64,000 nucleotides of DNA from Yponomeuta sedellus (lineage: Eukaryota; Arthropoda; Insecta; Lepidoptera; Yponomeutidae), in assembly GCA_934045075.1 (NCBI GenBank), contig OW203726.1, positions 24,181,488-24,245,487 on the forward strand, read 5' to 3'. The notes under the pieces were generated by a model. That model was not told the DNA's origin. It saw only the letters and a list, made by a program, of their open reading frames with translations, and did not search any database. Numbering within the stretch: position 1 is the first letter of the stretch; every line of letters starts with the position of its first letter. The position numbers were made by a program, and so were the translations under genes. Positions 44,669-54,106 of the stretch are shown in pieces.

Positions 44669-45350
44669 AAGCGGTAAAGCCATCCTACATAGGTACTTAC
44701 TTAGCAAAGTCAATATATTTCAGTTTCTTAAGTTAAATACTGCAGGAAATATTCATTTGTCGCGTCAAATTTGATACGAGTCAAGTAGCGGTCGTGATTA
44801 GTGTGATGTGTCAGTGTGATAGGTAAGTTGAAAGGCTCATCCTAGTTAACTAGGCATTTTGCTTTGTTTACTATAGCTGTATATATATTGTTTTTTTTGT
44901 GTCTTAGTACAAGCATTGCATATAATTGTAGATTAACTGGCATTATTTAAGATAAGGTCTGCACTGTCTTAGGTTTCACAAAATACTAAACTCCTACCTA
45001 AAGGTAATGCCTATGGATTTGAGTTTGGTAGACTGAACATACTGTGCAGATAGGAATACTAATTATTATTAAGTTCTCTTTTCACTTAAACTGTTCTATG
45101 TGTGGTGTACTGTCACTACTTATCAGGGCCGTTTGTGCAACATTCCATGAGATGAGGTCCTGTTCGTCACAAAACATTGATCTTCGTAAACTACAATCAG
45201 TTGTGTTCTCAGTGGGATGCTCTAAGTGGGATGTGTTAATTTACCTTATTCACTTGTGTATTTTACTATAAGATTATTTTTATGTGTAACTCATCCTGTT
45301 GTAACCCCAATAAATAAAAATAAAATAAAAATCTTGAAACACAATTATAT
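44669..45350. other. THAP gene intron 1, rest
   Basis: A consensus-like donor (GATAG/GTAAGT at 44823) follows a moderately GC-rich 60-base stretch on the plus strand. It may belong to the element that carried the THAP remnant. No coding exon was found. Confidence 0.35.
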
Positions 45351-45543
45351 GAGGTGGCTCACGACTGTAAACCCGCCGAAGACTCACCACGACCCGAATG
45401 ACCGTCGCCGACGTGAAACATACCCATTTTCCCTTAGACAAATGAGAATGCAGTACCTAGCTTGGCTAGAGCTTCCCTCCCTAGCCAAAAACCGAGATTA
45501 ATGGAAAGCCCTTGTGTCAGCCCCACATTCCAATGAGGAGTAA
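45351..45543 (+). pseudogene. LINE C-terminal fragment, same family as 32800-33104
   Basis: WLTTVNPPKTHHDPNDRRRR.., then YLAWLELPSLAKNRD, a premature stop, WKALVSAPHSNEE and the terminal TAA. Antisense in intron 1 of the THAP gene. Confidence 0.65.
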
Positions 45544-45615
45544 AGGGAACAAAGAAGCGGAAGACAGGTCTTCTGCAAAACAAGTTTTCGGGGATGTTTA
45601 CTACCAACTACTAAC

Positions 45616-45695
45616 CTATGAAAAGAGATACCATCTTTGTTTTTGGATATTTTTGCAGAAGTATTCTTACAAGTCGCCACTGCACAGGTTACCAT
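45616..45695 (-). CDS. THAP-domain protein, exon 1 (start and first zinc ligands)
   Basis: The minus-strand ATG at 45695 opens 26 codons plus two bases, ending at a donor (CATAG/GTTAGT). The protein begins MVTCAVATCKNTS..GISFHR, the standard THAP opening, with Cys4 and Cys9 as the first zinc ligands. Joined to 42214-42394 and 40042-40287, phases match at both junctions (2 then 0) and give a 168-residue protein. Zinc ligands are C4, C9, C57 and H60, spacing C-x4-C-x47-C-x2-H. THAP proteins are zinc-dependent DNA-binding factors, often domesticated from P-type transposases. Short length (THAP plus coiled coil only) suggests a DNA-binding regulator without a nuclease part. An additional internal exon cannot be excluded. 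A LINE lies 264 bp upstream. Confidence 0.8.
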
Positions 45696-45959
45696 TGTAC
45701 CTAATTAGGAACAAGAACGACCGTAACTTTATAAACAAAAATAAATAAACATCAAGGTACCAAACAAATGTCAGATTGTTTTGTTGAATTGTTTGTTTGT
45801 TGTCCCGGTTGTCCCTTGTCTGTCCCTGTGGTCTGTCCCAGTCCCCATGACCCATGCAGTGTTGTGTTGCCAGATGCTGAGCGGCGAACGAAACATTATG
45901 CGGTTCGATGTAACGCTAACCATTAACAATCATAAAATTTAATTTAAGTATGTATATAA
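45696..45959 (-). promoter_or_regulatory. THAP gene upstream region, cut by LINE insertion
   Basis: Only 264 bp remain between the start codon and the LINE edge, so this must contain the 5' leader and the proximal promoter, or the leader is split by the LINE. Two ATGs occur on the minus strand near 45853 and 45847, so transcription probably starts downstream of them. No TATA box was seen. Confidence 0.35.
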
Positions 45960-45960
45960 G

Positions 45961-45995
45961 GCAGTGACAGCCGCGCGCTTGCGAAGGCAGGACGT
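45961..45995 (+). promoter_or_regulatory. LINE internal promoter: Inr plus DPE
   Basis: GCAGTG (45961-45966) fits the arthropod initiator around A+1 at 45963. GGACGT at 45990-45995 fits the DPE consensus RGWYVT and lies exactly at +28 to +33. This spacing is the known requirement for TATA-less promoters of jockey- and I-type LINEs. It allows transcription to start at the first base of the element. Confidence 0.65.
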
Positions 45996-46054
45996 TTGAC
46001 CGGTTTGTGTTAGCGTAAACAAAGCGCGCATTGTTTTGTTGCATTTTATTTAAA

Positions 46055-46084
46055 ATGTTTATTTTTGTAATTGACTATGGCTAG
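46055..46084 (+). promoter_or_regulatory. Short upstream ORF overlapping the ORF1 start
   Basis: ATG at 46055 encodes nine residues (MFIFVIDYG) and stops at TAG 46082-46084, five bases after the ORF1 ATG. The overlap ATGGCTAG has the same form as the ORF1/ORF2 overlap (ATGGGTAG), suggesting that ORF1 is reached by termination and reinitiation, or by leaky scanning. Confidence 0.5.
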
Positions 46085-47591
46085 TAGTGACAGTGACCAT
46101 AATTTGTTAACGGATGAGAGTGGGAACGAACGGAATGCGGATGCAGTGATGAGGCGAAATAGTGAGAGAGAGGAGGTGCAGGTAAATCTATCGCAGTGTG
46201 AGAATTCCGAGGGTAGGGCATCGAGCCTTGCTCGCGCTGAAAAGCGAAGTCGTGAGAATGACCCAGGCGAAGTTTGGACAACTGTGATGCGGCGAAGGAA
46301 GTTACTTGCTCGGAGTTTTACCACCGATACTGAAACTGTGAGGGTCCCGGATGAAAGAATCGAGATCTGTATTACTTCCCAGGAGAAATTACCAAAACAG
46401 ATTGGCCTGGCCCGTTTGTTAAAATCTGAAAATATACCTGGCGTCGTGAGAGTAAAATACACTAACAGTTATAAGGTTTTGATTCAGTTTAATAACGATG
46501 AAAGCGCTGAGATGCTAATACAAAACAAAACATTCAGTGAGAGGGGATTTAGATGTCAAAAAACATACGAAGTCGGTGTGTCGTACGGGGTAATTCGTGA
46601 CATAGATGCAGAACTATCTAACGAAGAAATCCAAGAAAATCTTTCCAGCGATATTCCGATACTGTATGTCAAAAGACTAAAGCGACGGGCCTTGGAACAC
46701 GGTGGTTGGGAGGAATGTGAAGTCGTGAAGATATGTTTTAAAGGTCCTTCTTTGCCTGCATATGTATTCACCCACAATACCCGGGTAGCAGTAGCTCCTT
46801 ACATTTTTCCAGTTACGCAGTGCTCGAGATGCTGGAAGTTTGGTCATACAATGAGGACTTGCCCATCTTCGAAGATTATTTGCCCCAAATGTACCAACTC
46901 ACACCAGAATTGTGAAATTGACATTTACAAATGTGCCAACTGCTCTGGAAACCACATGGCTCTATCCAGAACATGTCCTATATATGTAAAAGAGAAGAAA
47001 ATAAGGGAGATAATGGCAGAATACAACTGCTCTTTTAGAAGAGCTTTGACTATGTATGTTCCACTATCACCGGAACCCCCATCTGTACAAACTTTGAAAG
47101 CCACATATCACCAATCACCTGCATCGATACAGCCAGTTCCTCGAAGTTCGGAAGAACATTATACTAGACCGCACACCTACGCTCAAATAGCGTCTAGTCC
47201 GTGTAAGTCCATTGAAGCCCCAAGTGCGGAAGGCAATACATTAAAAACTCCAGAGCGTAAAAAGAAAAAAGATAAGGTGAAGAGTAGACCAAAAAAATCG
47301 TGCGTACAGGAAACTATGGAGTGGTTTATGGCTTCTTCAACGGATAGCGAGATTGAGGATCAGAATCAGAATAAGACGCATATGGATAATAATGAACATA
47401 ATAAGAAAAGAAAATCGCGTTTTCGTGATCTTTTACTGAACTTGAACGAAACTATATTTTCTGATCAATTGAAGATGGAAGAAAAATTTAAATCGTGTGT
47501 TAGTATTTTGTTTGAGTGGGTGATATCCCTTGCTGTTGAATACATCTCTGATTGGCCTATATTTAAGTCATTAATCAAACAAAATGGGTAG
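46077..47591 (+). CDS. LINE ORF1, gag-like nucleic-acid-binding protein
   Basis: 504 residues from the ATG at 46077 (an upstream TTG in frame is not used as the start). The N-terminal third is charged and low in hydrophobics. Three zinc knuckles lie at about residues 249-300: CSRCWKFGHTMRTC (C-x2-C-x4-H-x4-C), CPKCTNSHQNC, and CANCSGNHMALSRTC. A Lys-rich stretch follows (ERKKKKDKVKSRPKK, about 407-421). In I- and jockey-type elements this protein binds the element RNA, forms particles and escorts it to the nucleus. The stop overlaps the ORF2 start by 8 bases, so ORF2 is probably translated by reinitiation. No stop or frameshift breaks it. Confidence 0.9.
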   Translation: MASSDSDHNLLTDESGNERNADAVMRRNSEREEVQVNLSQCENSEGRASSLARAEKRSRENDPGEVWTTVMRRRKLLARSFTTDTETVRVPDERIEICITSQEKLPKQIGLARLLKSENIPGVVRVKYTNSYKVLIQFNNDESAEMLIQNKTFSERGFRCQKTYEVGVSYGVIRDIDAELSNEEIQENLSSDIPILYVKRLKRRALEHGGWEECEVVKICFKGPSLPAYVFTHNTRVAVAPYIFPVTQCSRCWKFGHTMRTCPSSKIICPKCTNSHQNCEIDIYKCANCSGNHMALSRTCPIYVKEKKIREIMAEYNCSFRRALTMYVPLSPEPPSVQTLKATYHQSPASIQPVPRSSEEHYTRPHTYAQIASSPCKSIEAPSAEGNTLKTPERKKKKDKVKSRPKKSCVQETMEWFMASSTDSEIEDQNQNKTHMDNNEHNKKRKSRFRDLLLNLNETIFSDQLKMEEKFKSCVSILFEWVISLAVEYISDWPIFKSLIKQNG

Positions 47592-50500
47592 TAGCAATAA
47601 TATTTTAGTGAACTGCATACAATGGAACGCAAGGAGTCTACGTCCAAAGTTGGCGGAATTCGAGAGCTTCTTGGCTCAAGAAAAAATCCATGTTGCTATC
47701 CTCAGTGAGACTTGGTTGGAGCCTGAAAGCCGTTTACGAATCAGTGGTTACAATATATTTCGTCAAGATAGAAGCGATTCATGGGGAGGGATTGCTATCG
47801 TTACACATGCTTCAGTTAAATCTCAGACATGCCGAATAAGCTGTCCTAACCATGGTATCCAAGTTCTCCATGTCAGACTGCTAAATTGTGAACACTTACA
47901 GAACATTGTAGCCATTTACTGTCCGCCTAATGTGCACACATCTTCTAGTGATTGGGATTTATTACTGTCTTTGTTCAGTGAGAAAACTATTATAGCGGGA
48001 GATGTTAATGGACATCACTCCAGCTGGTCTACTAAGACGGATGCAAGAGGATCAGCCCTTTTTGACTGCATGCTAGACAATAACTTCATATTTTTAAACG
48101 ATGGATCTCCTACCTATATGAAATTGGTCAATAATAGAATGCAAATCTCGTCTCCAGATCTCACAATGGTGACTGCAGACATTTCTATGAAATTCGAATG
48201 GAAGGTTACTAATGAAAACCTTGGCAGTGACCATCTGATTATTAAGTACCAAACTGAATTCATAGCTCATTCAAATTTTACTAGACGCAGAAACTTTAGA
48301 CAAGCTGATTGGAAGGGTTATGAGGACAGCATCGAAAGTTCGTTTACTGATATATCTATCCCACATGATCCACAGATAGCTTATGACCAGTTTATGAAGA
48401 TTGTCAGCAAAGCTGCTGACAAGCACATACCCTATGTAAAGACATGTCATAATCCTATTCGCTTAAAGAAATTCAAACCAAAGCCTTACTGGAACCAGCA
48501 ACTTTCAAGAGCAGTTGCAGAACGTCGCCTGGCCTTAGCGTTATTTAGAGGAAACCCAACTCCACAAAATCTAGAATCTCTTCAGATTAAAATATCAACT
48601 GCTCAACGTTTGATTAGAAACGCTAAAAGGAAAGCATGGCAGGATTTCTGCAACAACATAGACAGTACAACTTCAGCTAGTGATATGTGGAGGCGAATGA
48701 AATGGCTAAAAGGATACAAGTTGCCAAGACTGGCTAAGGACTCTGATAAAGCGAATAAATTATTGCATGGATATGTCACACCTGAGGCTCCTACCTTTGT
48801 TTCGATAAATACTCAGCTTTCTTCACCTGTTTCGGTTCAGGAATTAAGTCTTGCTATCAAAACCAAAGACACATGTCCAGGAGAAGACGGTATTTCATTT
48901 TCTATGATTAAACACTTGCCAGTCGTAGGTAAGTCCATTTTAGCATCCTTGTTTAATAAATTTCTTTCTTCTGGATATATACCTGAACAATGGCGCGAGG
49001 TTAAGATTGTTCCTATTCCAAAGCAAGGTGATGGCTGCCATACTGGGTCAGCTGTTCGACCTATTGCATTGATGTCTTGCCCTTGTAAGATTTTCCATAC
49101 AATCATTAAGCGAAGATTAGAGTGGTTTTTAGAAAAAAATCAGTGCTTCTCTAAGGAGATTGTAGGGTTTAGGAAGTCACGATCATGTCTTGACAGCCTC
49201 TCCCGGCTTGTTACCAATATTCAGATTGGATTTTCAAAAGGCCTGGTTACGGTGGGATGTTTTATTGATATTGACAACGCCTATAACAATGTTGATATCA
49301 GTTGCTTGTTACGAACATTAGATGGTTTGGGAGTTGGGTCAACCATATGTAAATATTTGTGGCAGTTCATGTTCGATAGGCATTTAAACTTAAGATGTGA
49401 TGAGGTAGGTAACATCAAAAGGTTTACCGGTCGAGGTTTGGCACAAGGTGACCCTCTTTCTCCAATTTTGTTTAACGTTGCCACTATGCGGATATGTCAA
49501 AACATCGTCGAGGTTTGCATATCTCAGTACGCTGACGATTTCGTCCTATACGTTTCTTCTCCAAGGTTGGCTGAAGCAGAGGTTGATTTACAAATGGCTT
49601 TGAATCTTATGTCTCAAATAGTAGACGATTTAGGTCTCCAGATCTCATATAGGAAAACAAAAATATGTTTATTTAAACGGGGGTTTCGAAGAGATAATAT
49701 AAATATCAAATTAAATGAAAGGACTTTACAGGTGGTTGACAATGTTAAATACTTGGGGTTATGGCTTGATCAATCTTTAAGATGGGGTAAACATATAAAT
49801 GAAACGTGCCAAAAAGCTTTGAAATTTTTCAATATATTTAAAGTTTTGTCTGGGTCTGGATGGGGCATACATCCCAAGCACCTTAGAAGACTTTATATAG
49901 CTGTAATCCGCAGTCGCTTGGACTATGGTAGTTTTCTTTACGATTGCAGTGTCAAAAGTCATGTGTACAAGCTGGATAAAGTACAAAACCAAGCGATGAG
50001 GGTAATAGGAGGTTTTATTAGAAGTACGCCTATTCATGCCATGGAGAGCGAGCTTGCTCTACAACCTTTGTATCTCCGTCGGCGATTTCTCGCCAGTAAA
50101 TTTTGGCTTAGAACAAAATCCTTTGACTGCTGTAAGAACCTTGAACTCTTCGATGAATTAGCCATGTTATGCGATATCACGAGATACTGGATCATGAAGA
50201 AGAAACCACTGTTAACGATAGTACATAACTCACTTAAATCTCTTCCAGTACATAGTAGTATCCATTTAGAAATGTTTTCATTGGACACGTGGCTCAGCAA
50301 CATTGATCTTTCTTCTTCTATTATATGCGATGTAAGTGGTATTTCCAAATGTAAGAGGCAGCTCGCGACAAACTATCTTTTTAATACTGTGTCAAATTAT
50401 TTAAGGGAAAAATATTTTGATTATTATAAACTATTTACCGACGGTTCCAAAGAACCTAGTGGCATAGGAGCAGCATTCTTTGACCCGCAGTTAGAAAGCT

Positions 50501-51303
50501 CCATGAGGTTCCAGATTTCTACAGAAATCTCGATAATGTCGGCAGAATTATTTGCGATTTCCGAGGCTCTTTCGTACATCAGTTCTTTAGAGGGTGATAA
50601 ATTTGTCATTTTGTCGGATTCAAAGAGTGCTCTCCAGCACGTGGCTCGTTGTTCCTCGGACATCCGAGGAACTCCGATAGCTTACGTCATTATAAAATGT
50701 TTGCATAATCTAAAAACTAGGGGCAAGACTGTCGTCTTGCAATGGGTGCCCTCGCACATAGGTATACCGGGTAACGAAGAGGTGGATCGACTTGCGCAAC
50801 TGGCAATCTCAGACGATGACCCGCAGCCTTGTATGCCATTCTATACAGAATTGTTGCCGTATGTAAAGAAAGAGTGCTGTAAGCTTTGGAAGGAGTACTT
50901 TGATGTAAGATCGCTTAGCGCCGGTATTTGGTATAAGACGATACAGTCTTGCCCCCTACATTCACCATGGTTCGAACATTGTGAGATGAATAGAAGAGAC
51001 ATAGTTCTTGTTTTGAGACTTCGTTCGGGACACTTTCCTCTCAATAAGTTTGCGTTTCTGATGCGAAAAGTTGAATCACCAAATTGCGACGAGTGTAATG
51101 TTATAGAAGATGTTTACCATTTACTTGTGGAATGTGCCCGGAATGAAGTAATTAGAAGACAAATCTTTGATAATTCCTTTTTTTATGCCATGGGCGGCTG
51201 CAATAGCATTTTGGCTTTCCCTCTCTCTGATGAAGCCAAAATGCTATTGAAGGTAGCCAAATTTGGTATTTCTGCTAGAGTTAGTAGTATAAGCAACATT
51301 TAA
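47584..51303 (+). CDS. LINE ORF2: endonuclease, reverse transcriptase, RNase H
   Basis: 1239 residues, intact. The APE-type endonuclease (about 10-220) shows QWNARS (N15), SETW (E42), GDVNGHH (D140, N142), SPDLT (D192) and GSDH (D216, H217), the full catalytic set. Reverse transcriptase (about 425-730) shows FIDIDNAY (motif A, D562), GLAQGDPLSPILFN and YADD (649-652, motif C). RNase H (about 948-1075) shows FTDGS (D953), AELFA (E988), SDSKSAL (D1012), PSHIG (H1058) and NEEVDRLA (D1068). A C-terminal CDEC..H....C knuckle lies at 1168-1184. Together these nick the target, prime reverse transcription on it and degrade the RNA strand. RNase H distinguishes it from jockey and CR1 clades. All active-site residues are conserved, so it may be functional. 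Confidence 0.95.
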   Translation: MGSSNNILVNCIQWNARSLRPKLAEFESFLAQEKIHVAILSETWLEPESRLRISGYNIFRQDRSDSWGGIAIVTHASVKSQTCRISCPNHGIQVLHVRLLNCEHLQNIVAIYCPPNVHTSSSDWDLLLSLFSEKTIIAGDVNGHHSSWSTKTDARGSALFDCMLDNNFIFLNDGSPTYMKLVNNRMQISSPDLTMVTADISMKFEWKVTNENLGSDHLIIKYQTEFIAHSNFTRRRNFRQADWKGYEDSIESSFTDISIPHDPQIAYDQFMKIVSKAADKHIPYVKTCHNPIRLKKFKPKPYWNQQLSRAVAERRLALALFRGNPTPQNLESLQIKISTAQRLIRNAKRKAWQDFCNNIDSTTSASDMWRRMKWLKGYKLPRLAKDSDKANKLLHGYVTPEAPTFVSINTQLSSPVSVQELSLAIKTKDTCPGEDGISFSMIKHLPVVGKSILASLFNKFLSSGYIPEQWREVKIVPIPKQGDGCHTGSAVRPIALMSCPCKIFHTIIKRRLEWFLEKNQCFSKEIVGFRKSRSCLDSLSRLVTNIQIGFSKGLVTVGCFIDIDNAYNNVDISCLLRTLDGLGVGSTICKYLWQFMFDRHLNLRCDEVGNIKRFTGRGLAQGDPLSPILFNVATMRICQNIVEVCISQYADDFVLYVSSPRLAEAEVDLQMALNLMSQIVDDLGLQISYRKTKICLFKRGFRRDNINIKLNERTLQVVDNVKYLGLWLDQSLRWGKHINETCQKALKFFNIFKVLSGSGWGIHPKHLRRLYIAVIRSRLDYGSFLYDCSVKSHVYKLDKVQNQAMRVIGGFIRSTPIHAMESELALQPLYLRRRFLASKFWLRTKSFDCCKNLELFDELAMLCDITRYWIMKKKPLLTIVHNSLKSLPVHSSIHLEMFSLDTWLSNIDLSSSIICDVSGISKCKRQLATNYLFNTVSNYLREKYFDYYKLFTDGSKEPSGIGAAFFDPQLESSMRFQISTEISIMSAELFAISEALSYISSLEGDKFVILSDSKSALQHVARCSSDIRGTPIAYVIIKCLHNLKTRGKTVVLQWVPSHIGIPGNEEVDRLAQLAISDDDPQPCMPFYTELLPYVKKECCKLWKEYFDVRSLSAGIWYKTIQSCPLHSPWFEHCEMNRRDIVLVLRLRSGHFPLNKFAFLMRKVESPNCDECNVIEDVYHLLVECARNEVIRRQIFDNSFFYAMGGCNSILAFPLSDEAKMLLKVAKFGISARVSSISNI

Positions 51304-51415
51304 GTTAAATTTTAAGTAACATGTAATACTTGTGGCATTAACGTCAAAATCTGTACTGTCTGTCTGTCTGTATCTATAAGGGTGACATTGTCATTTTTTG
51401 TACAAAACCCTTTCA

Positions 51416-51421
51416 AATAAA
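51416..51421 (+). terminator. LINE polyadenylation signal
   Basis: AATAAA 14 bases before the A-rich 3' end and the downstream target duplication. Confidence 0.7.
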
Positions 51422-51467
51422 GATTATAAAAAAAAAGTATGTATATAAAAAGTACTCAATTATAAAG

Positions 51468-51497
51468 ATCTACTCTTGGGACATCTCAAGAGTAGAT
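51468..51497. repeat. Small hairpin near the LINE 3' flank
   Basis: TCTACTCTTG and CAAGAGTAGA form a 10-bp stem around about 10 bases. Confidence 0.55.
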
Positions 51498-51699
51498 TTA
51501 TCAAGTATCTACTCATGTTATGTATCACATGTTGCATCTAAGAGATTTCTATTGTATAATTAAAACAAAGATTTAATCATCTTTGATAATTTGCGAACAG
51601 TTGCACATTCGATTTTAGTCGCCAATTCGCACTGAGAAATAGTGCATTATGGAGAGAAATTGCCTCATCTAGCAACACTGGTCCGTTAGCAGGTTGACA

Positions 51700-51740
51700 T
51701 TTCTCACAGAATAATCAAGGTTTGATTGTTCTGTGAGAAA
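51700..51740. repeat. 19-bp hairpin, 3-base loop
   Basis: TTTCTCACAGAATAATCAA (51700-51718) pairs with 51722-51740 with a single G-T position. It is isolated and of unknown origin. Confidence 0.75.
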
Positions 51741-52009
51741 CACAGGTACTGTGAATAACCGGTAATTAACGATGATCTTTACTATTTAAAATGTGATCTT
51801 TACTTTCAATCCAACAATAAAATCAATACAGTGGAAGTTAAAAATATTTGTCGACTTAATAATAAATATAATTTGTTAAACTAAAAATTTAATTCAAATA
51901 AATTAATGTCTTGCATGCACGCCATCTGTACAACTTGGCAAAAAGAGTTGTAACTTGCTGTATTCTGCGACCTTTCGATAAAAAGAGCAGTAATACTCGT
52001 ACTTGTTAA

Positions 52010-52098
52010 CAACCCATTGTGTGTTCTTACCTGGGGGCACGCGATTCTTCCTGCATCGCAGGAAGGTAAGCCATAGGTACTCCACCATGGGGGCAGAC
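52010..52098 (+). repeat. Repeat family A fragment
   Basis: GGGGCACGCGATTCTTCCTG..GCAGGAAGG and CTCCACCATGGGGGC blocks. Confidence 0.65.
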
Positions 52099-53214
52099 TT
52101 TTCACGACCCTGAACTCTCAAATCTCTTACACGCATAAAGGTATTAAATATTGCTTAAAAATATACCTACTAAAGTTATTTTTCATTCCAATTCCTGCTC
52201 TTGTTTTGTCGTCCTGTATAAAATCTAATGAGTAGGTAAGGGTCTTTGGTTGAGTTCAAGTTGAATGTGAATAGGTCAATCGGAGATGTGACAGCCTGTA
52301 CCTACAGCGCCAATAAGTTATGCAGACTAAATTCAGGGAGGATACCTGACGTTTTGCGATGGCCATTTACGTAGGATGGAATTTTACAGTTAAGACGAAA
52401 GCGTATGAGATCGTACGATTTGGTGTAAGTAATATAGGCGCAGGAGTAATAAGAGTTAAAAAAAACAGATATCTAATGAGCCGTTTTCAGCCCCAATTCA
52501 CAAAACAATTCGTAGATGACGCTTACAGGTGTGGCCATAGAAGAACTGGAATACAACTGTATGACGACCATCAAAATTAATCTGCGCTGAGCAAAATTTG
52601 ACTGACTTGTCCCAGGTTCTTGTATGACACGCCTATAAGCGCCATCTATGAAGTGCTTTCTGAATTTCTGCTAAAAACAGCTTATTATCGCGAAAAAAAT
52701 ACCCCACGTTCCAAGGGTTGCTTTCATACCACAGAAAACAAAAAAAAAAACTATTTGAAAAAAAATTGTCAATTCTAAAAAGGTGATGTAAGGTTAATTC
52801 ACAATTACCAACTGCAACATATTGGGGTGGTTAACTCAGCACACTTTAAAATACACAAATAATCTGAATACAGGCTAGTTAAAATTTCTGTCTGGGTTGA
52901 CAAGAAAAAAATCATAATTTTACAAAGAGAGTAGGTATTATATAAATTTTTGTTACCATCCTTTAATTATGAAAGGCAATTCTTTATTATTGGTATCATG
53001 TCTCGTCTAACATTTTAGAAATCCAATTAGGTATATCGATTCAGGTTTCTTATGAACTCAAACTCATTCAGTCCACTTGTAGGTAGAAATTAAATTAATT
53101 TGCAAATTTTAAAGTAGGCTGAGTAATCCACCACAAACATTTTGTTGCAACTCACCTACACCTGGTTATTTCGGTTAGGTAACAAATGTGCATTCGATTA
53201 TACCCACCTTTATA
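52099..53214. other. No gene seen
   Basis: An open frame at 52359-52580 has no recognised domain. The rest is AT-rich and unassigned. Confidence 0.4.
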
Positions 53215-53420
53215 AAAACATAACATATAATTTACATACAAGCACATACGTTGCTTCTGACCCCACACTAGGATACCCTGTGTCGTGGGAACTAGAAACA
53301 ACGACATTACAAATATGTAAACATCCAAGACCTGAGGTTTTTTTTGTACCCAGCCGGGATTCGAACACGGGACCTCTTGCATGGTAGGCAGACGTGCTAT
53401 CGCTACGCCACAGAGGTCGT
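53215..53420 (-). repeat. tRNA-derived SINE, minus copy
   Basis: Minus-strand reading has CCTCTGTGGCGTAGCGATAG (A box region), TGCCTACCATGCAAGAGG and GTGTTCGAATCCCGG (B box), followed by a T-rich stretch. The head looks like a glycine-type tRNA, but the stems pair poorly. A fragment of the body (TACATACAAGCACATAC) recurs near 22377. Confidence 0.65.
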
Positions 53421-53621
53421 CACCTTTCTACGAACAATAAATATTGAACACTCCAAAGTACCAAGTCACAACCATGACGGATGTAGTACCCAGTAATTTT
53501 TTTTTGTGCAGTATGTGTCAAACGCGTAGCGTACCTTTGACCGGCGTACTCTAATATCAAAATATTTTCATTATAAAGTTTGTCAACCATACAACGAATA
53601 CTTAAGGTGCTGTTTTAAATC

Positions 53622-53870
53622 CTTACTACTAATAAATTATAAACGCGAAAGTTTGTAAGTATGGATGGATAGATCAAAAGATGTTTGTTACTCTTTCACG
53701 TAAAAATTACTGGATGGGTTTTAATGAGACTTTACAATAATATAGCTTAAATCAAAATAACACATAGGCTACAATTTATGAGGATATTGTATAAATTGTC
53801 CAAAATATGGCGATAAGTGTCAATTAACTAGGAAAAAATCTAACATCTGTTTGTATTATTTTTTCATTAC
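53622..53870 (+). repeat. Repeat family E, plus copy
   Basis: Starts TACTAATAAATTATAAACGC and has GTTTGTTACTCTTTCACGTA and TAACACATAGGCTACAATTT, the typical body of this short repeat. Confidence 0.65.
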
Positions 53871-54106
53871 CTATAATCACATTTAATTATATAACGTTTA
53901 AAAACCTTTATTTTTGTGATTCAAAGTTTTACGAAAGACAAGAGTTTTTCTTAGAAAATATCTTGTATTTTATTTATAAAAACATATCGATTACCTTCCT
54001 ATGAAGATTAATGGTGTGATCCGAATGGAAAAAAATCTAATCAAAAATTTAGTCCATTCGGATCACATGATCCAAGTGGAATATTTTGCTTGATTTCATG
54101 TGATCC

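Larger units (their letters stand above)
45960..51434 (+). mobile_element. Full-length I-clade non-LTR retrotransposon (LINE)
   Basis: The element is 5.5 kb, bounded by an identical 14-bp duplication AAGTATGTATATAA (45946-45959 and 51435-51448). It has a 5' end with an initiator and DPE, two long intact overlapping ORFs, an AATAAA signal and a short A-rich 3' end. ORF2 has endonuclease, reverse transcriptase, RNase H and a C-terminal CCHC knuckle. Among animal LINEs, APE endonuclease plus RNase H, with a gag-like ORF1 with three knuckles, points to the I group (I, Nimb and relatives). The perfect duplication and unbroken ORFs indicate a recent and possibly still mobile copy. Confidence 0.92.
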
